In this document: positions 7,755-15,770 of the stretch, piece after piece | Layout of the letters: each line of letters opens with the position of its first letter | Position numbering within the stretch: position 1 is the first letter of the stretch | NCBI GenBank assembly: GCA_903913285.1 | Contig: CAIWKO010000048.1 | Coordinates: forward strand, 1-64,000 | Direction of reading: 5' to 3' | DNA: 64,000 nucleotides | DNA from: an uncultured Bacteroidales bacterium | Lineage (GTDB): Bacteria > Bacteroidota > Bacteroidia > Bacteroidales > CAIWKO01 | The notes under the pieces: model-generated | Database searches by the model: none | Seen by the model: the letters and a program-made list of their open reading frames with translations, nothing else | What the model was told of the DNA's origin: nothing | Translations under genes and position numbers: made by a program

Positions 7755-8966
7755 ATGAAAGAACGCAACAAACTCCGCCTCGGTTCCCTCCACCGCATTC
7801 AGGATCTCTGCACCGCCAACGCTGCCGCCCTAACTGCTGTAACCGATTACCCCCCTCTAAAAGTCTCCTTCGATTCAGGGGTAACCAAAATAGAAATTGC
7901 AAGGGCTATCAACGAGCAGAATATCTCCAATTTCGCAACGGTCAAAGAGGCCAACTCCCTCATCATGGTCGAAACCACCTACAAATACATGCTTCGTGGG
8001 GCGTTCAAAGCCTCCGAACTCCACCTCCCGGGCCTCGAAAAATTGCTTAGCATCAAAAAATCAAATATCACAAGCTTAAAAGACGATGCCATTGCGGTCA
8101 AATGTACCGAGATCAAAGAAATACTAAATACCAACATAGCCACCCTCACCAACATCCTCCCTGCCGACATAACCAGCATAGATGATGCCATCAAAGCCTA
8201 TAAACTATCACTCTATTCTCCCAAAGAAGCCATCGACAACCGTTCCAACTATGGCACCAAAGCCATCGATAAACTGTTCAATGAAGTCGAACCTCACAAG
8301 ATCAACATGGGTCGTGTCTTTCATTCCTATCTCCCGGCCGATGTTGCATCAGCTTTCGATTTAGCTGCCAAAATAGGCAAGCCTTCGGGTCGTCGCCACG
8401 TTTCCATCATCATGAAATTCCGCGATGCCGACACCGGCGATCCTATCATCAACGTAACCACCACCTTCACCAAGGGCGGTCTCACCGAGGTCCGCAAAAG
8501 CACCAAACGCGGCTGCATACAGATCTACACCCTCGAAGTAGGCGCATGGACGGCAACCTCTGTCAGCGAGATCTACAACACCGTTGTCAACACCAACATC
8601 AGTGTCGGCGACAAACACACCGCGCGCATCACCCTCAAACTCCAAAAAAAGGTCCAGCCCGACGACGGCACCACACCCGTCACCACCGGCTATGGCAACG
8701 GTTATGGTACCATGTACGACAGCGTCAGCCTCGAACCCATTGCCAATGGTTTGGTCTTTCTCGACAAAGTCGCCGAACCCATCGAAACCGACGACGACGG
8801 TTCCTGGGGCAACGACCACATACCTGCCGACAGCAAAACCATCCGCGGCTCTGCCGACGGCTACGCCAACTATTTCAAAAACATCACCATCACCCCCGAC
8901 TCCGACAACGAGATCGACCTCCCCATGGATCCGATTGATGACGGGCCTCCGGCACCCGATGCTTAG
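7755..8966 (+). CDS. Helical protein with carboxypeptidase-regulatory-like C-terminal domains
   Basis: This 403-residue protein has no signal peptide. Residues 1-205 are predicted helical, possibly a bundle. About 215-300 and 312-395 look like two CarboxypepD_reg-like beta-sandwiches (FRDADTGDPIINVTTTF, then a Gly-rich linker and MYDSVSLEPIANGLVF). The C-terminus is Pro/Asp-rich. A 321-residue protein at 47102-48067 has the same plan (LPGLEKLL versus LPELLAQV, IDKLFNEVE versus IDALFGKVD, then DADTGDPI versus DFDTDLPL), so the two are distant paralogues. Both lie downstream of an array of 21-bp repeats. The gene is rich in C-ending codons (ctc, acc, gac), unlike its AT-rich neighbours, which suggests different expression or origin. 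The stop codon is part of a heptamer array. I do not recognise a function. Confidence 0.75.
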   Translation: MKERNKLRLGSLHRIQDLCTANAAALTAVTDYPPLKVSFDSGVTKIEIARAINEQNISNFATVKEANSLIMVETTYKYMLRGAFKASELHLPGLEKLLSIKKSNITSLKDDAIAVKCTEIKEILNTNIATLTNILPADITSIDDAIKAYKLSLYSPKEAIDNRSNYGTKAIDKLFNEVEPHKINMGRVFHSYLPADVASAFDLAAKIGKPSGRRHVSIIMKFRDADTGDPIINVTTTFTKGGLTEVRKSTKRGCIQIYTLEVGAWTATSVSEIYNTVVNTNISVGDKHTARITLKLQKKVQPDDGTTPVTTGYGNGYGTMYDSVSLEPIANGLVFLDKVAEPIETDDDGSWGNDHIPADSKTIRGSADGYANYFKNITITPDSDNEIDLPMDPIDDGPPAPDA

Positions 8967-9005
8967 TTATTAGTTACTAATTACGAGTTACTAGTTATAA
9001 GTTAG
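8964..9005. repeat. Heptamer array (agtta type), copy 1
   Basis: Six 7-bp units in perfect register: tagttat, tagttac, taattac, gagttac, tagttat, aagttag. The stop codon TAG of the upstream gene is the first triplet. The same series, in the same order, is at 61001-61042. Confidence 0.85.
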
Positions 9006-9313
9006 GCTTGCAGAGATGCGAGCCTTTTTTTTTATTGTTTTTTTTATGAGAATGAATAATTTAGTATTTTTACATGGGTAATCAGGTGAAACACACGCGT
9101 CGGGAGATGCGCACAAGCATGGAAATTTTGGATGTGACGTTTATTAAAAAAAATTAACGGATCTTTTGAATTTGTTGTTTCCAAGAACAGATACATGGAA
9201 TTGGATTGAAATACTTTTACTAAGCAGATCAACTTTCGGTAGTATTGTTTGGAAATTTTCGTAAAAAATCGTAACTTTACGGTAATACTAAATGACGAAG
9301 TATTTGAACTTTT
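8967..9313. other. Intergenic region before the AraC-type regulator
   Basis: It contains the heptamer array, the terminator, and a CACACGCGTCGGGAGA repeat (9092-9107), which is the reverse complement of part of the 5673-5720 element. The rest is AT-rich. A near-consensus -7 box (TAACTTTA, 9272-9279) lies 35 bp before the regulator gene. Confidence 0.6.
9005..9034 (+). terminator. Rho-independent terminator after the 403-aa gene
   Basis: Stem GGCTTGC paired with GCGAGCC (one G-T wobble) around the loop AGAGAT, followed directly by a run of eight or nine T. It lies right after the heptamer array. Confidence 0.8.
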
Positions 9314-9862
9314 ATGAGACTCTATATAAAGAACATGGTTTGTGTTCGATGCCAGAGTGTGGTAAAGACCGAACTTGATAAGTTGGGATTTCCCTATTCA
9401 GATATCAGATCAGGTGAAGTTGAAATAAACAGGGAACTATCGCCTGATGAAAAAACCAAACTGGATGAAGCTTTAACCAGAATGGGTTTGGGCCTGCTCG
9501 ATACTAAGAAGAGTGTTCTGGTTGAAAAGGTGATCAACGTTATTATCGACCTGGTGCATTATTCTGACGATACTATCAAGGTGAATTTATCGGATCATTT
9601 ACGCGAAAAACTGGGCTACGATTATGATTATCTGGCAAGGCTTTTTTCGGAAGTGAAAGGGATAACCATTGAACATTTTTTTATAAACCAACGCATTGAA
9701 CGGGCAAAAGAACTGCTTATTCATGAAGAATTCAACCTGGACGAAATAGCCGAGAAATTGCATTTTAGTTCAACTTCTCACTTTTGCAATCAATTTAAAA
9801 AATATACGGGTTTAACACCTTCCTATTTTAAGCATGTTAAGAACGACAGGCTTTCTGATTGA
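9314..9862 (+). CDS. AraC-family regulator with an N-terminal metal-domain-like segment
   Basis: This is a 182-residue cytoplasmic protein. The first 70 residues look like a small HMA-like ferredoxin fold with the pair of cysteines in MVCVRC (residues 8-13), followed by 'VVKTELDKLGF', as in heavy-metal-associated domains (GMTCxxC). Residues about 95-178 form an AraC/XylS double helix-turn-helix (LARLFSEVKGITIEHFFINQ, then AEKLHFSSTSHFCNQFKKYTG). It probably activates or represses genes in response to a metal or thiol signal, but the ligand is inferred only. This arrangement is known from other Bacteroidetes. No metal transporter is adjacent; the next gene is a PepSY-like exported protein. Confidence 0.8.
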   Translation: MRLYIKNMVCVRCQSVVKTELDKLGFPYSDIRSGEVEINRELSPDEKTKLDEALTRMGLGLLDTKKSVLVEKVINVIIDLVHYSDDTIKVNLSDHLREKLGYDYDYLARLFSEVKGITIEHFFINQRIERAKELLIHEEFNLDEIAEKLHFSSTSHFCNQFKKYTGLTPSYFKHVKNDRLSD

Positions 9863-9973
9863 AATTTACGGAAAGATGCAATTATTTTCGGGAATTGTGT
9901 AATATTTCCGGCTTTTAGTGTTCCGAACTTTGTAATTACAATTTACCGATTAATTCACTAAAAAATTTGTATT

Positions 9974-10549
9974 ATGAAAAAGTTATTTTTTACAGGGTTC
10001 TTTTTGATTTCATTTGTATTTCCAATATTGGCACAAGTAGATCACGACTATAATCCTAACGATGTGGTGCCTTCAACAGGTCAAAGTCTTACAACCGATC
10101 AGATTCCGGTAGCCATTCTTAATGCCGCTAAAAAGGATTTTGATATCAGTAACCCGGAAACGTGGACAAAATTTCCGTATGCCTTGAAAGAATATGGCTG
10201 GGTTTATGACAAAGGCGCTTCAAGTGTGAAGCCCGACCGCTATGAAGTTACCATGAAAACTAATAATGGTGACGACCTGTCAGCAGTTTATTCAAAAGAT
10301 GGTATTCTTATTGCCACCCGCGAAGTAAATTATAATGCTCCTATTCCTGCTTCGGTGCTGGAATCGCTTTCGAATAGCATATACAGCGACTGGAAAGTTA
10401 TTGGCGGTAAGGAAACTATTAGATACTATTACGATAAGAACAGTGTAGAACAACATTTCAGGGTTACGGTTCAAAAGGATAATGTTACACGAAGCATTTC
10501 TTTTAACTACCAAAATTCATCACCAATAAACAAAACAGCAAGTAAATAA
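9974..10549 (+). CDS. Exported PepSY-like protein
   Basis: The 191-residue protein begins with a signal peptide (residues 1-20, ending ILAQ). The mature part appears to contain two repeats of the DUF2874/PepSY-like fold, with 'DQIPVAILNAAKKDF' and 'IPASVLESLSNSIYSDW' as the two leading helices, each followed by strands such as 'DRYEVTMKTNNGD' and 'QHFRVTVQKD'. Such proteins are periplasmic in Bacteroidetes and their role is unclear. A strong terminator follows at 10574-10615. It may be controlled by the AraC-type regulator 110 bp upstream, but this is only positional. Confidence 0.75.
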   Translation: MKKLFFTGFFLISFVFPILAQVDHDYNPNDVVPSTGQSLTTDQIPVAILNAAKKDFDISNPETWTKFPYALKEYGWVYDKGASSVKPDRYEVTMKTNNGDDLSAVYSKDGILIATREVNYNAPIPASVLESLSNSIYSDWKVIGGKETIRYYYDKNSVEQHFRVTVQKDNVTRSISFNYQNSSPINKTASK

Positions 10550-10573
10550 TCGGCAGCAAAGTGTTTTAATGAA

Positions 10574-10616
10574 GAAACGGTTAGTTACAGAATTTTGTAA
10601 CTAACCGTTTCTTTTT
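10574..10616 (+). terminator. Strong rho-independent terminator
   Basis: A perfect 16-bp stem (10574-10589 with 10596-10611) closes a 6-nt loop and is followed by CTTTTT. It ends the transcript of the PepSY-like gene. Confidence 0.9.
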
Positions 10617-10681
10617 AACTAAGATGAATTATAGAACAATCAAACCGATACTGTTATGAAGTTCACAACGAAAAACCAATT

Positions 10682-10951
10682 TTATTGGTTTGCAACCATC
10701 AATATCTTTTTCTTCAGTTCGAGATAATCGTCAATAGGTATTTCGTGAGCAACAGCATCGAGTTCACGATTTATTTGTGCTTTCTGGCGTGTTAGTTTGG
10801 TTTTCTTATTGTTTATTATCAGAAAGATAATAAAACCTCCGATAAAGAATAGAAGTATGGCAATGATCTGCAGCTTTTTTAAGCGGATATAGTCGAAATA
10901 AGCCACATCATAAGCATCAATAAGTTTTTGGATTTCGTCTTTTTTGTTCAT
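10682..10951 (-). CDS. Small membrane protein with coiled-coil ends
   Basis: The predicted protein has 89 residues. A charged N-terminal helix (MNKKDEIQKLIDAYDVAYFDYIRLKK) is followed by one membrane helix (about 28-46, IIAILLFFIGGFIIFLII) and a basic, then Gln/Glu-rich, helical C-terminus. No family was recognised. It stands alone on the minus strand between converging and diverging neighbours. It could be a genuine small inner-membrane protein; confidence rests on the coherent topology. Confidence 0.6.
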   Translation of the reverse strand: MNKKDEIQKLIDAYDVAYFDYIRLKKLQIIAILLFFIGGFIIFLIINNKKTKLTRQKAQINRELDAVAHEIPIDDYLELKKKILMVANQ

Positions 10952-11076
10952 TTTATTTACTGTTTAAAAATTTAATTAATCTGTTTTGATACGAAAATAG
11001 GGATATTAAATGAATGGGTGTCCTACCAAACCAAAACATATACAAGCTTAACTGAAAAAGATGAAAACATCATGGT

Positions 11077-11745
11077 TTATTTATCTTTCACACAACGTAC
11101 ACTCATGGCTTTAGTTTTGTTGTCACCACTGCGTGTTATTCCTTCACCCGAATAGGACAGCACATAACTCCACGCATACGATGGGTTGTCTTCCGTTTCA
11201 ACTGATGACCACCAATAGCCCTGCGACCCCAACGACATAAAACCATAATCTGCATGATATCCACCCGGAAGACCCGTAAATCCGGAACTATTGTTTGCAC
11301 CGGTATTGGGATCTTTCCAATGCAACAGGCCCGATTCTTTCATTTTGCCACCGGCAACTCCGTCGCCACCCAAATAAGTTATCAATTCGTTCCAGTCTTT
11401 ATCTGTAGCTACGTGCCAGCCTTTTGGTGCTATGTTTCGGCTATCGGTTACAGCAGCCCAATCATAGAGTTTTCCGAATGTTTTTAAATTGTTGTGCTCG
11501 TAATTATAGTTGCAATAAGCTCCTTCGGATATTCCCGGCCAATAATCATTTGCAGTTATACAAAGTATGGAATCTCCGTTACGGTAGCGTGTAACTTTTA
11601 GGTTTGCGGCCATCCAGGTTTGATTGCCTATAATAACAGTTTTATATACATTGCCATCGACGTCTGTTACAGTCTGCGCCTGATTATTAACTGTCAGAAC
11701 AGCAATGGTTGCAAAAAAAAGGATCGTCTTTTTCATGGTTTCCAT
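11077..11745 (-). CDS. Exported FISUMP-domain protein
   Basis: The 222-residue protein starts with a signal peptide (about 1-23, ending NNQAQ; ATG at 11745, or Met4). The mature part is a single FISUMP domain ('Fibrobacter succinogenes major paralogous domain'): VTDVDGNVYKTVIIGNQTWM, AANLKVTRYRNGD, then YDWAAVTDSRNIAPKGWHVA, GGYHADYGF and a C-terminal SVRCVKDK. The domain is common in surface proteins of Fibrobacteres and Bacteroidetes, and its biochemical role is not known. There is no T9SS sorting domain, so it is probably periplasmic or anchored by other means. Confidence 0.88.
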   Translation of the reverse strand: METMKKTILFFATIAVLTVNNQAQTVTDVDGNVYKTVIIGNQTWMAANLKVTRYRNGDSILCITANDYWPGISEGAYCNYNYEHNNLKTFGKLYDWAAVTDSRNIAPKGWHVATDKDWNELITYLGGDGVAGGKMKESGLLHWKDPNTGANNSSGFTGLPGGYHADYGFMSLGSQGYWWSSVETEDNPSYAWSYVLSYSGEGITRSGDNKTKAMSVRCVKDK

Positions 11746-11910
11746 TTTTATGATTAGAACGTAAAGTTATAATTATTTTCAGATACATGAAAAGTTTTAA
11801 CGTAAAATTTCTAAGGCAAATAAAAGTATTATTTGTACTTATTATTAAGGCTGAACCCTGAAAAGAAACAACTGAGGAGTCAACCTCAGCCGTTCATCAT
11901 AATTTTTATG

Positions 11911-13386
11911 TTATTGTTTTATAAATTTTTTCACCGTGGCTCTTTCTTTGTCGCTGAGTTTGATGAAATATATGCCTTGTTCAAGATTGGTGACATTCAC
12001 CACGGTTAAGGTTTGTTGCAGGGGTTGATGGAGTATCATTTGACCCTGAAGATTGTAAATGCTTATGGTTTCATCTTTTGATACAGCATCGGTCACGATG
12101 GTAATATTATTGGTGGCAGGGTTTGGATAAACTAAAATGTCTTTCGATTGTGTTGCAAAATCATTTATCCCCACATTTGTGTGAAAATAATAGTAGGTGC
12201 TGTCGCCGCTGATTATTGTAGTAGCATCGCTATTCCAGTGCTTATATGAAAAACTTTCCTCGAAATGATTCCCATCATAACCAAAGTTGTAAATCCAATA
12301 ATTGATCCATACAGCACCGACCCATTTTTGACTTAAAGCAATTATTTCATTGTTATCCCCATCATAGGTGTAGGTGTTTAATACTGAATTATTCCAGGCA
12401 GTACCATCCCAGTCTTGTTTTAAAGTACTAATCATGTTAGAATTGCCATCATAAGTAAAAGTATATTTATAGGAATTAGTCCAAACGGTATCATTCCAGC
12501 CTTGATATATTTCGCTGGTTCTATTATTATTGATATCGTATGTATAGTTATATTGCCATGTATTATTCCACGCGATACCATCCCAAATTTGTTCTAGTTC
12601 GTTTATTTTGTTATTTTGCGCATCATAGGTATAGATAATGTGCCACGAATTATCCCAAGTTGTTCCGCTCCAGCTTTTATTTGTGGCACTTGTCTGGTTA
12701 TTTTGAGCATCATAAGTATAGATAAACTGAGTTGCATTATCCCATCCCGTTCCGTTCCAGTTTAGGTCGGTTTCAGTTATCAGGTTTTTAAGTGCATCAT
12801 AAGTATAGTTATATTGCGAAGTACTATCCCATGTTGTGCCGTTCCAGCTTTGATCGGTTTCTCTTGTTTCATTATTTGAAGCATCGTAACGATAGATTTC
12901 CTGATCAGTATTTACCCATATTGTTCCGTTCCATGTTTTAGAGAGGTAATTAGTGAGGTTGTTATTGACATCATAACTTTCATTCATAAGTCTTTTATTC
13001 ACCCAGATAGTATCGTTCCATCGCTGAATCAAACTACTTGTTTTATTATTTTGAGCGTCGTAAATAATATTTATGGTTTTTTCATACGCATTTGCTTTCC
13101 AGCCATGGGTAAGTGTATCCCATTTCCAATTGTAGATGCTGTCGTATAAAGCGACCAATGATTTTGCTTTGGCATTAGGGGTGTTTATGTTAGTGGGGTA
13201 TTGTGGTGAAGCAGGTTTATTAAAATGCGAAAAACTTTCAGGCCGGCTGCTTGTTCCGGGCACTATTGTTGGGTTATTGTTTGTTGGACACAAAGGGTGA
13301 TGGTTTTGTGCATTACATTTTATTGATATCGGATAAAAGCTTGATGTTGCAATGCAGATAAATGTAAAAAGTATTATTTTTTTCAT
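11911..13386 (-). CDS. T9SS-exported protein with 29-residue tandem repeats
   Basis: The 491-residue protein has an N-terminal signal peptide (ending about residue 26) and a type A T9SS sorting domain from about residue 418 to the end (VYPNPATNNITIV, then GIYFIKLSDKERATVKKFIKQ). Between them lie roughly ten repeats of 29 residues with the pattern YTYDAQNN...W-x-G-x-x-W-x-N, for example around residues 165-400. The repeats recall YD/RHS-type beta units and probably form an elongated surface protein. It should be secreted across the outer membrane by the T9SS that also uses PorP/SprF proteins. A -7 box lies at 13456-13463. Confidence 0.85.
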   Translation of the reverse strand: MKKIILFTFICIATSSFYPISIKCNAQNHHPLCPTNNNPTIVPGTSSRPESFSHFNKPASPQYPTNINTPNAKAKSLVALYDSIYNWKWDTLTHGWKANAYEKTINIIYDAQNNKTSSLIQRWNDTIWVNKRLMNESYDVNNNLTNYLSKTWNGTIWVNTDQEIYRYDASNNETRETDQSWNGTTWDSTSQYNYTYDALKNLITETDLNWNGTGWDNATQFIYTYDAQNNQTSATNKSWSGTTWDNSWHIIYTYDAQNNKINELEQIWDGIAWNNTWQYNYTYDINNNRTSEIYQGWNDTVWTNSYKYTFTYDGNSNMISTLKQDWDGTAWNNSVLNTYTYDGDNNEIIALSQKWVGAVWINYWIYNFGYDGNHFEESFSYKHWNSDATTIISGDSTYYYFHTNVGINDFATQSKDILVYPNPATNNITIVTDAVSKDETISIYNLQGQMILHQPLQQTLTVVNVTNLEQGIYFIKLSDKERATVKKFIKQ

Positions 13387-13455
13387 TTTATGAATTTTTA
13401 ATTTGTCAAATCCATTTCTTAAAGAGTTTGCTTTAACACTTATAAAAAGCTATTT

Positions 13456-13463
13456 CAAAGATA
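13456..13463 (-). promoter_or_regulatory. -7 box for the 29-residue-repeat gene
   Basis: Minus-strand TATCTTTG, exact match to TAnnTTTG, about 70 bp upstream of the start. Confidence 0.5.
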
Positions 13464-13504
13464 ATTATTTTTGATTAGTTATTTCAATGAAATGACAACT
13501 GGTT

Positions 13505-14104
13505 TTACTTATTATCAGAAGTCTCGAGCAAAAGTTTTATAATATCATAGGTCACGGCATCAAACATATCTTCCACTTGTTTGGTATATTCCGAATTAGG
13601 GCTCATAATGGCATTTTTAATCATATATGCATTGTAATCGTGGTTTTGGGCACCTATCCAGGTCGATAATACACAACCTACTGCACTTAAACCGCAAAGA
13701 AATACCGTATTACATCCCTTTTCTTTTAATACCTTATCTAGGTCGGTTTTGTTGAAACCATCCCCATAGGTTTTAATGATCTTTGGATCGTCGGTTTTGA
13801 CGGGAACCGTTGCCGGATACTCGAAGAGTTCGTTTCCTGGTTCTGCACCGGAAGCTTTATCGAGCTGATAAATGCGTATTACCGGACAATTATGAGAGCG
13901 AAAGAGCGATATAAGATTTTCGATATAATACATGGCCACTTCTTTTTCTCTTTCAGGCATCATTGGTAGATAGGCATTCTGAATATCAATTACCAACAAA
14001 GCCGCTTTTAGCTGAGTTTTTGCAGGTTCTTTGTTGACCTGAGCACTTAAGTTCATTTGGATGAACATGGCAAAGAGTACTAAAATTATGATCGTTTTTT
14101 TCAT
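13505..14104 (-). CDS. Exported isochorismatase-family hydrolase
   Basis: The 199-residue protein belongs to the cysteine hydrolase superfamily. The catalytic triad is visible: Asp40 (ALLVIDIQN), Lys111 (PKIIKTYGDGF) and Cys144 (AVGCVLST), with the usual GLSAVGC nucleophile loop. Unusually for this family, which is mostly cytoplasmic, it has a signal peptide (residues 1-21, ending LSAQ), so it probably acts in the periplasm. The substrate (an amide such as nicotinamide, or other) cannot be told. It is surrounded by T9SS-exported proteins and has its own -7 box at 14186-14193. Confidence 0.85.
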   Translation of the reverse strand: MKKTIIILVLFAMFIQMNLSAQVNKEPAKTQLKAALLVIDIQNAYLPMMPEREKEVAMYYIENLISLFRSHNCPVIRIYQLDKASGAEPGNELFEYPATVPVKTDDPKIIKTYGDGFNKTDLDKVLKEKGCNTVFLCGLSAVGCVLSTWIGAQNHDYNAYMIKNAIMSPNSEYTKQVEDMFDAVTYDIIKLLLETSDNK

Positions 14105-14185
14105 TTTTTTGAGTTATTTAACCTTCTAATTTTCTGAATCCATTTCTATAATGAGTTTGCATTAAACTGTTTGAAAAAGCTATCC

Positions 14186-14193
14186 CAAAGATA
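14186..14193 (-). promoter_or_regulatory. -7 box for the isochorismatase-like gene
   Basis: Minus-strand TATCTTTG, exact consensus match, 82 bp upstream of the start. The 5' region 'aaaaagctat...' is shared with the promoter at 13456, suggesting related promoters. Confidence 0.5.
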
Positions 14194-14277
14194 AATATTT
14201 TTGTTTAGTTGGTAATAATCCAACATTTATTTTGCGAACTCTCCAGACGCTACAACTGAGGTTATGCAGAGCCTGTT

Positions 14278-15111
14278 TTATTCTTTAATAAATTTACTTA
14301 TGGTAGTTTCTTTGTTTGTGGTTACTTTAATAAAAAACATTCCTGTCGCAAAATCTGAAATATCAATGATGGTTTGTTTATCTATAGTATTTATTCTTTT
14401 TATTATTTGCCCTTGCAGATCTATTATTTCTATACCTGATAACTGAGAAGTTATAATAGTAAGGTTCTGTTTTGCAGGATTTGGAAAAATTGTAAGCGAA
14501 TTCATTTCTTTATCGGCCTTATCAATACCTACCGTAATATAATTACAACCTACTGAAGCATTGCCTGTGTTTGTTATTACTATGCTATCCAGATAATAGG
14601 TTTTTAAACTAGCAGAGGGCACTCTGAACGCAATACGATTATTAACCGAATTGGTAGTTATACTGCTTGTTGATTTTTGCCAAACAGGTGTGGCAGGCCA
14701 ACTTGAAATTGTTAGAACAGGAGTGAAGTTGCTTCCGATATTATCACTAACGGTTCCGATCTCAAAATTCTCGCTGGTATAGCTACTTTGACGAAGATAT
14801 ACCTGTGTAGAATGAGTTCCATTAATGATGGCAGGAGATATGTAGTAAGTAGGCAGATTAGTACTTATTCCTCCACAACAACTATACATTCCTCCCGAAT
14901 AGCTACCCGATTGAACCACCGAAGTTCCTGTAAAGAAATCATTTGTTGATGGTACTGAAGTGCCATTATAGCCTGTCCAGCAAGCATCTGTGCCTGAACC
15001 ACCACTTTCAAATGTTTGGACAAGATTATAGGTTTGAGCATAAGCAGTAGCTAAATTTAAGGAAAATACCATGATTCCTGTTGCAAAAATAGATGATAGT
15101 CTTTTGTTCAT
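14278..15111 (-). CDS. T9SS-exported protein of unknown function
   Basis: The 277-residue protein has a signal peptide (ending AYAQ, about residue 26) and a C-terminal T9SS type A sorting domain (about 205-277: IFPNPAKQNLTIITSQ, then GMFFIKVTTNKETTISKFIKE). The central region (27-190) is a beta-rich domain resembling a MAM/jelly-roll or CHU_C-linked adhesion module: 'LVQTFESGGSGTDACWTG', two adjacent Cys (SCCGG) and 'YYLDSIVITNTG'. It is probably a surface or secreted adhesin or binding protein. The -7 box is at 15202-15209. Confidence 0.8.
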   Translation of the reverse strand: MNKRLSSIFATGIMVFSLNLATAYAQTYNLVQTFESGGSGTDACWTGYNGTSVPSTNDFFTGTSVVQSGSYSGGMYSCCGGISTNLPTYYISPAIINGTHSTQVYLRQSSYTSENFEIGTVSDNIGSNFTPVLTISSWPATPVWQKSTSSITTNSVNNRIAFRVPSASLKTYYLDSIVITNTGNASVGCNYITVGIDKADKEMNSLTIFPNPAKQNLTIITSQLSGIEIIDLQGQIIKRINTIDKQTIIDISDFATGMFFIKVTTNKETTISKFIKE

Positions 15112-15201
15112 TTTGTTTTTAGTTTGATTGTTTATTAAAAGTTTATTCGAAGCGCGATATCATAATGACGGATACAACTCCGAAGCTTTGTTATGCGATT
15201 A

Positions 15202-15209
15202 CAAAGTTA
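15202..15209 (-). promoter_or_regulatory. -7 box for the T9SS protein at 14278
   Basis: Minus-strand TAACTTTG, exact match to TAnnTTTG, about 90 bp upstream of the start. Confidence 0.45.
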
Positions 15210-15373
15210 ATTATTTTTTTGTTGGTTTAAAATTATGGTTTATTTAGTGCTAAGTCAGTGGGCTTCACCAACTAGTATGGACATGGAAAGGTCAGATATT
15301 TTTCTGCAAATGTGAAATGCTGAAATAAGCTTCTGAAATTGAGAAGCAGATTACGGAGTAAGTTTATTACTGG

Positions 15374-15760
15374 TTAAATCCGTGGTTTTTTTAGAAGATG
15401 GTCGATACTAAAGATTCCCGAGCCGTGGGCAGCGATAAACAAAAACATAAAACAATAAATAAAGGCCAGTTCGCCGTGGTTCACCAAGGGCAACACAGCC
15501 GTCAGCCCGTGAACGCTCCAATAGGCCACTGCCATTTCGCCCGAGGCGATAAAAGCGGCCCAGCGCGTCAGAAACCCGATCATGATAAGCAAACCGGCAG
15601 CAAATTCGATGCCTCCCGAGATCCAGGGCATGAGGCCAGCCATTTTCATTTCGCTAACCGGACAATCGAAGAGTTTTTGAGTGCCATGACACAGGAACAA
15701 AAATCCTGCTGCGATGCGCAGCACGGCATAAATATGAGATTCGTATTTGGCTAAAAACAT
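15374..15760 (-). CDS. DoxX family membrane protein
   Basis: I place the start at the ATG at 15760, giving 128 residues; the frame extends upstream but only as an antiparallel reading of the preceding gene. The protein has about four membrane helices and the DoxX signature (YAVLRIAAGFLFLCHGTQKLF, then 'GGIEFAAGLLIMIGFLTRWAAF'). DoxX proteins are inner-membrane proteins of uncertain redox or quinone-related function. The gene starts 10 bp after the stop of the YncE-like propeller gene on the same strand, so the two are probably co-transcribed. Confidence 0.85.
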   Translation of the reverse strand: MFLAKYESHIYAVLRIAAGFLFLCHGTQKLFDCPVSEMKMAGLMPWISGGIEFAAGLLIMIGFLTRWAAFIASGEMAVAYWSVHGLTAVLPLVNHGELAFIYCFMFLFIAAHGSGIFSIDHLLKKPRI

Positions 15761-15770
15761 AAGTTTGGGT

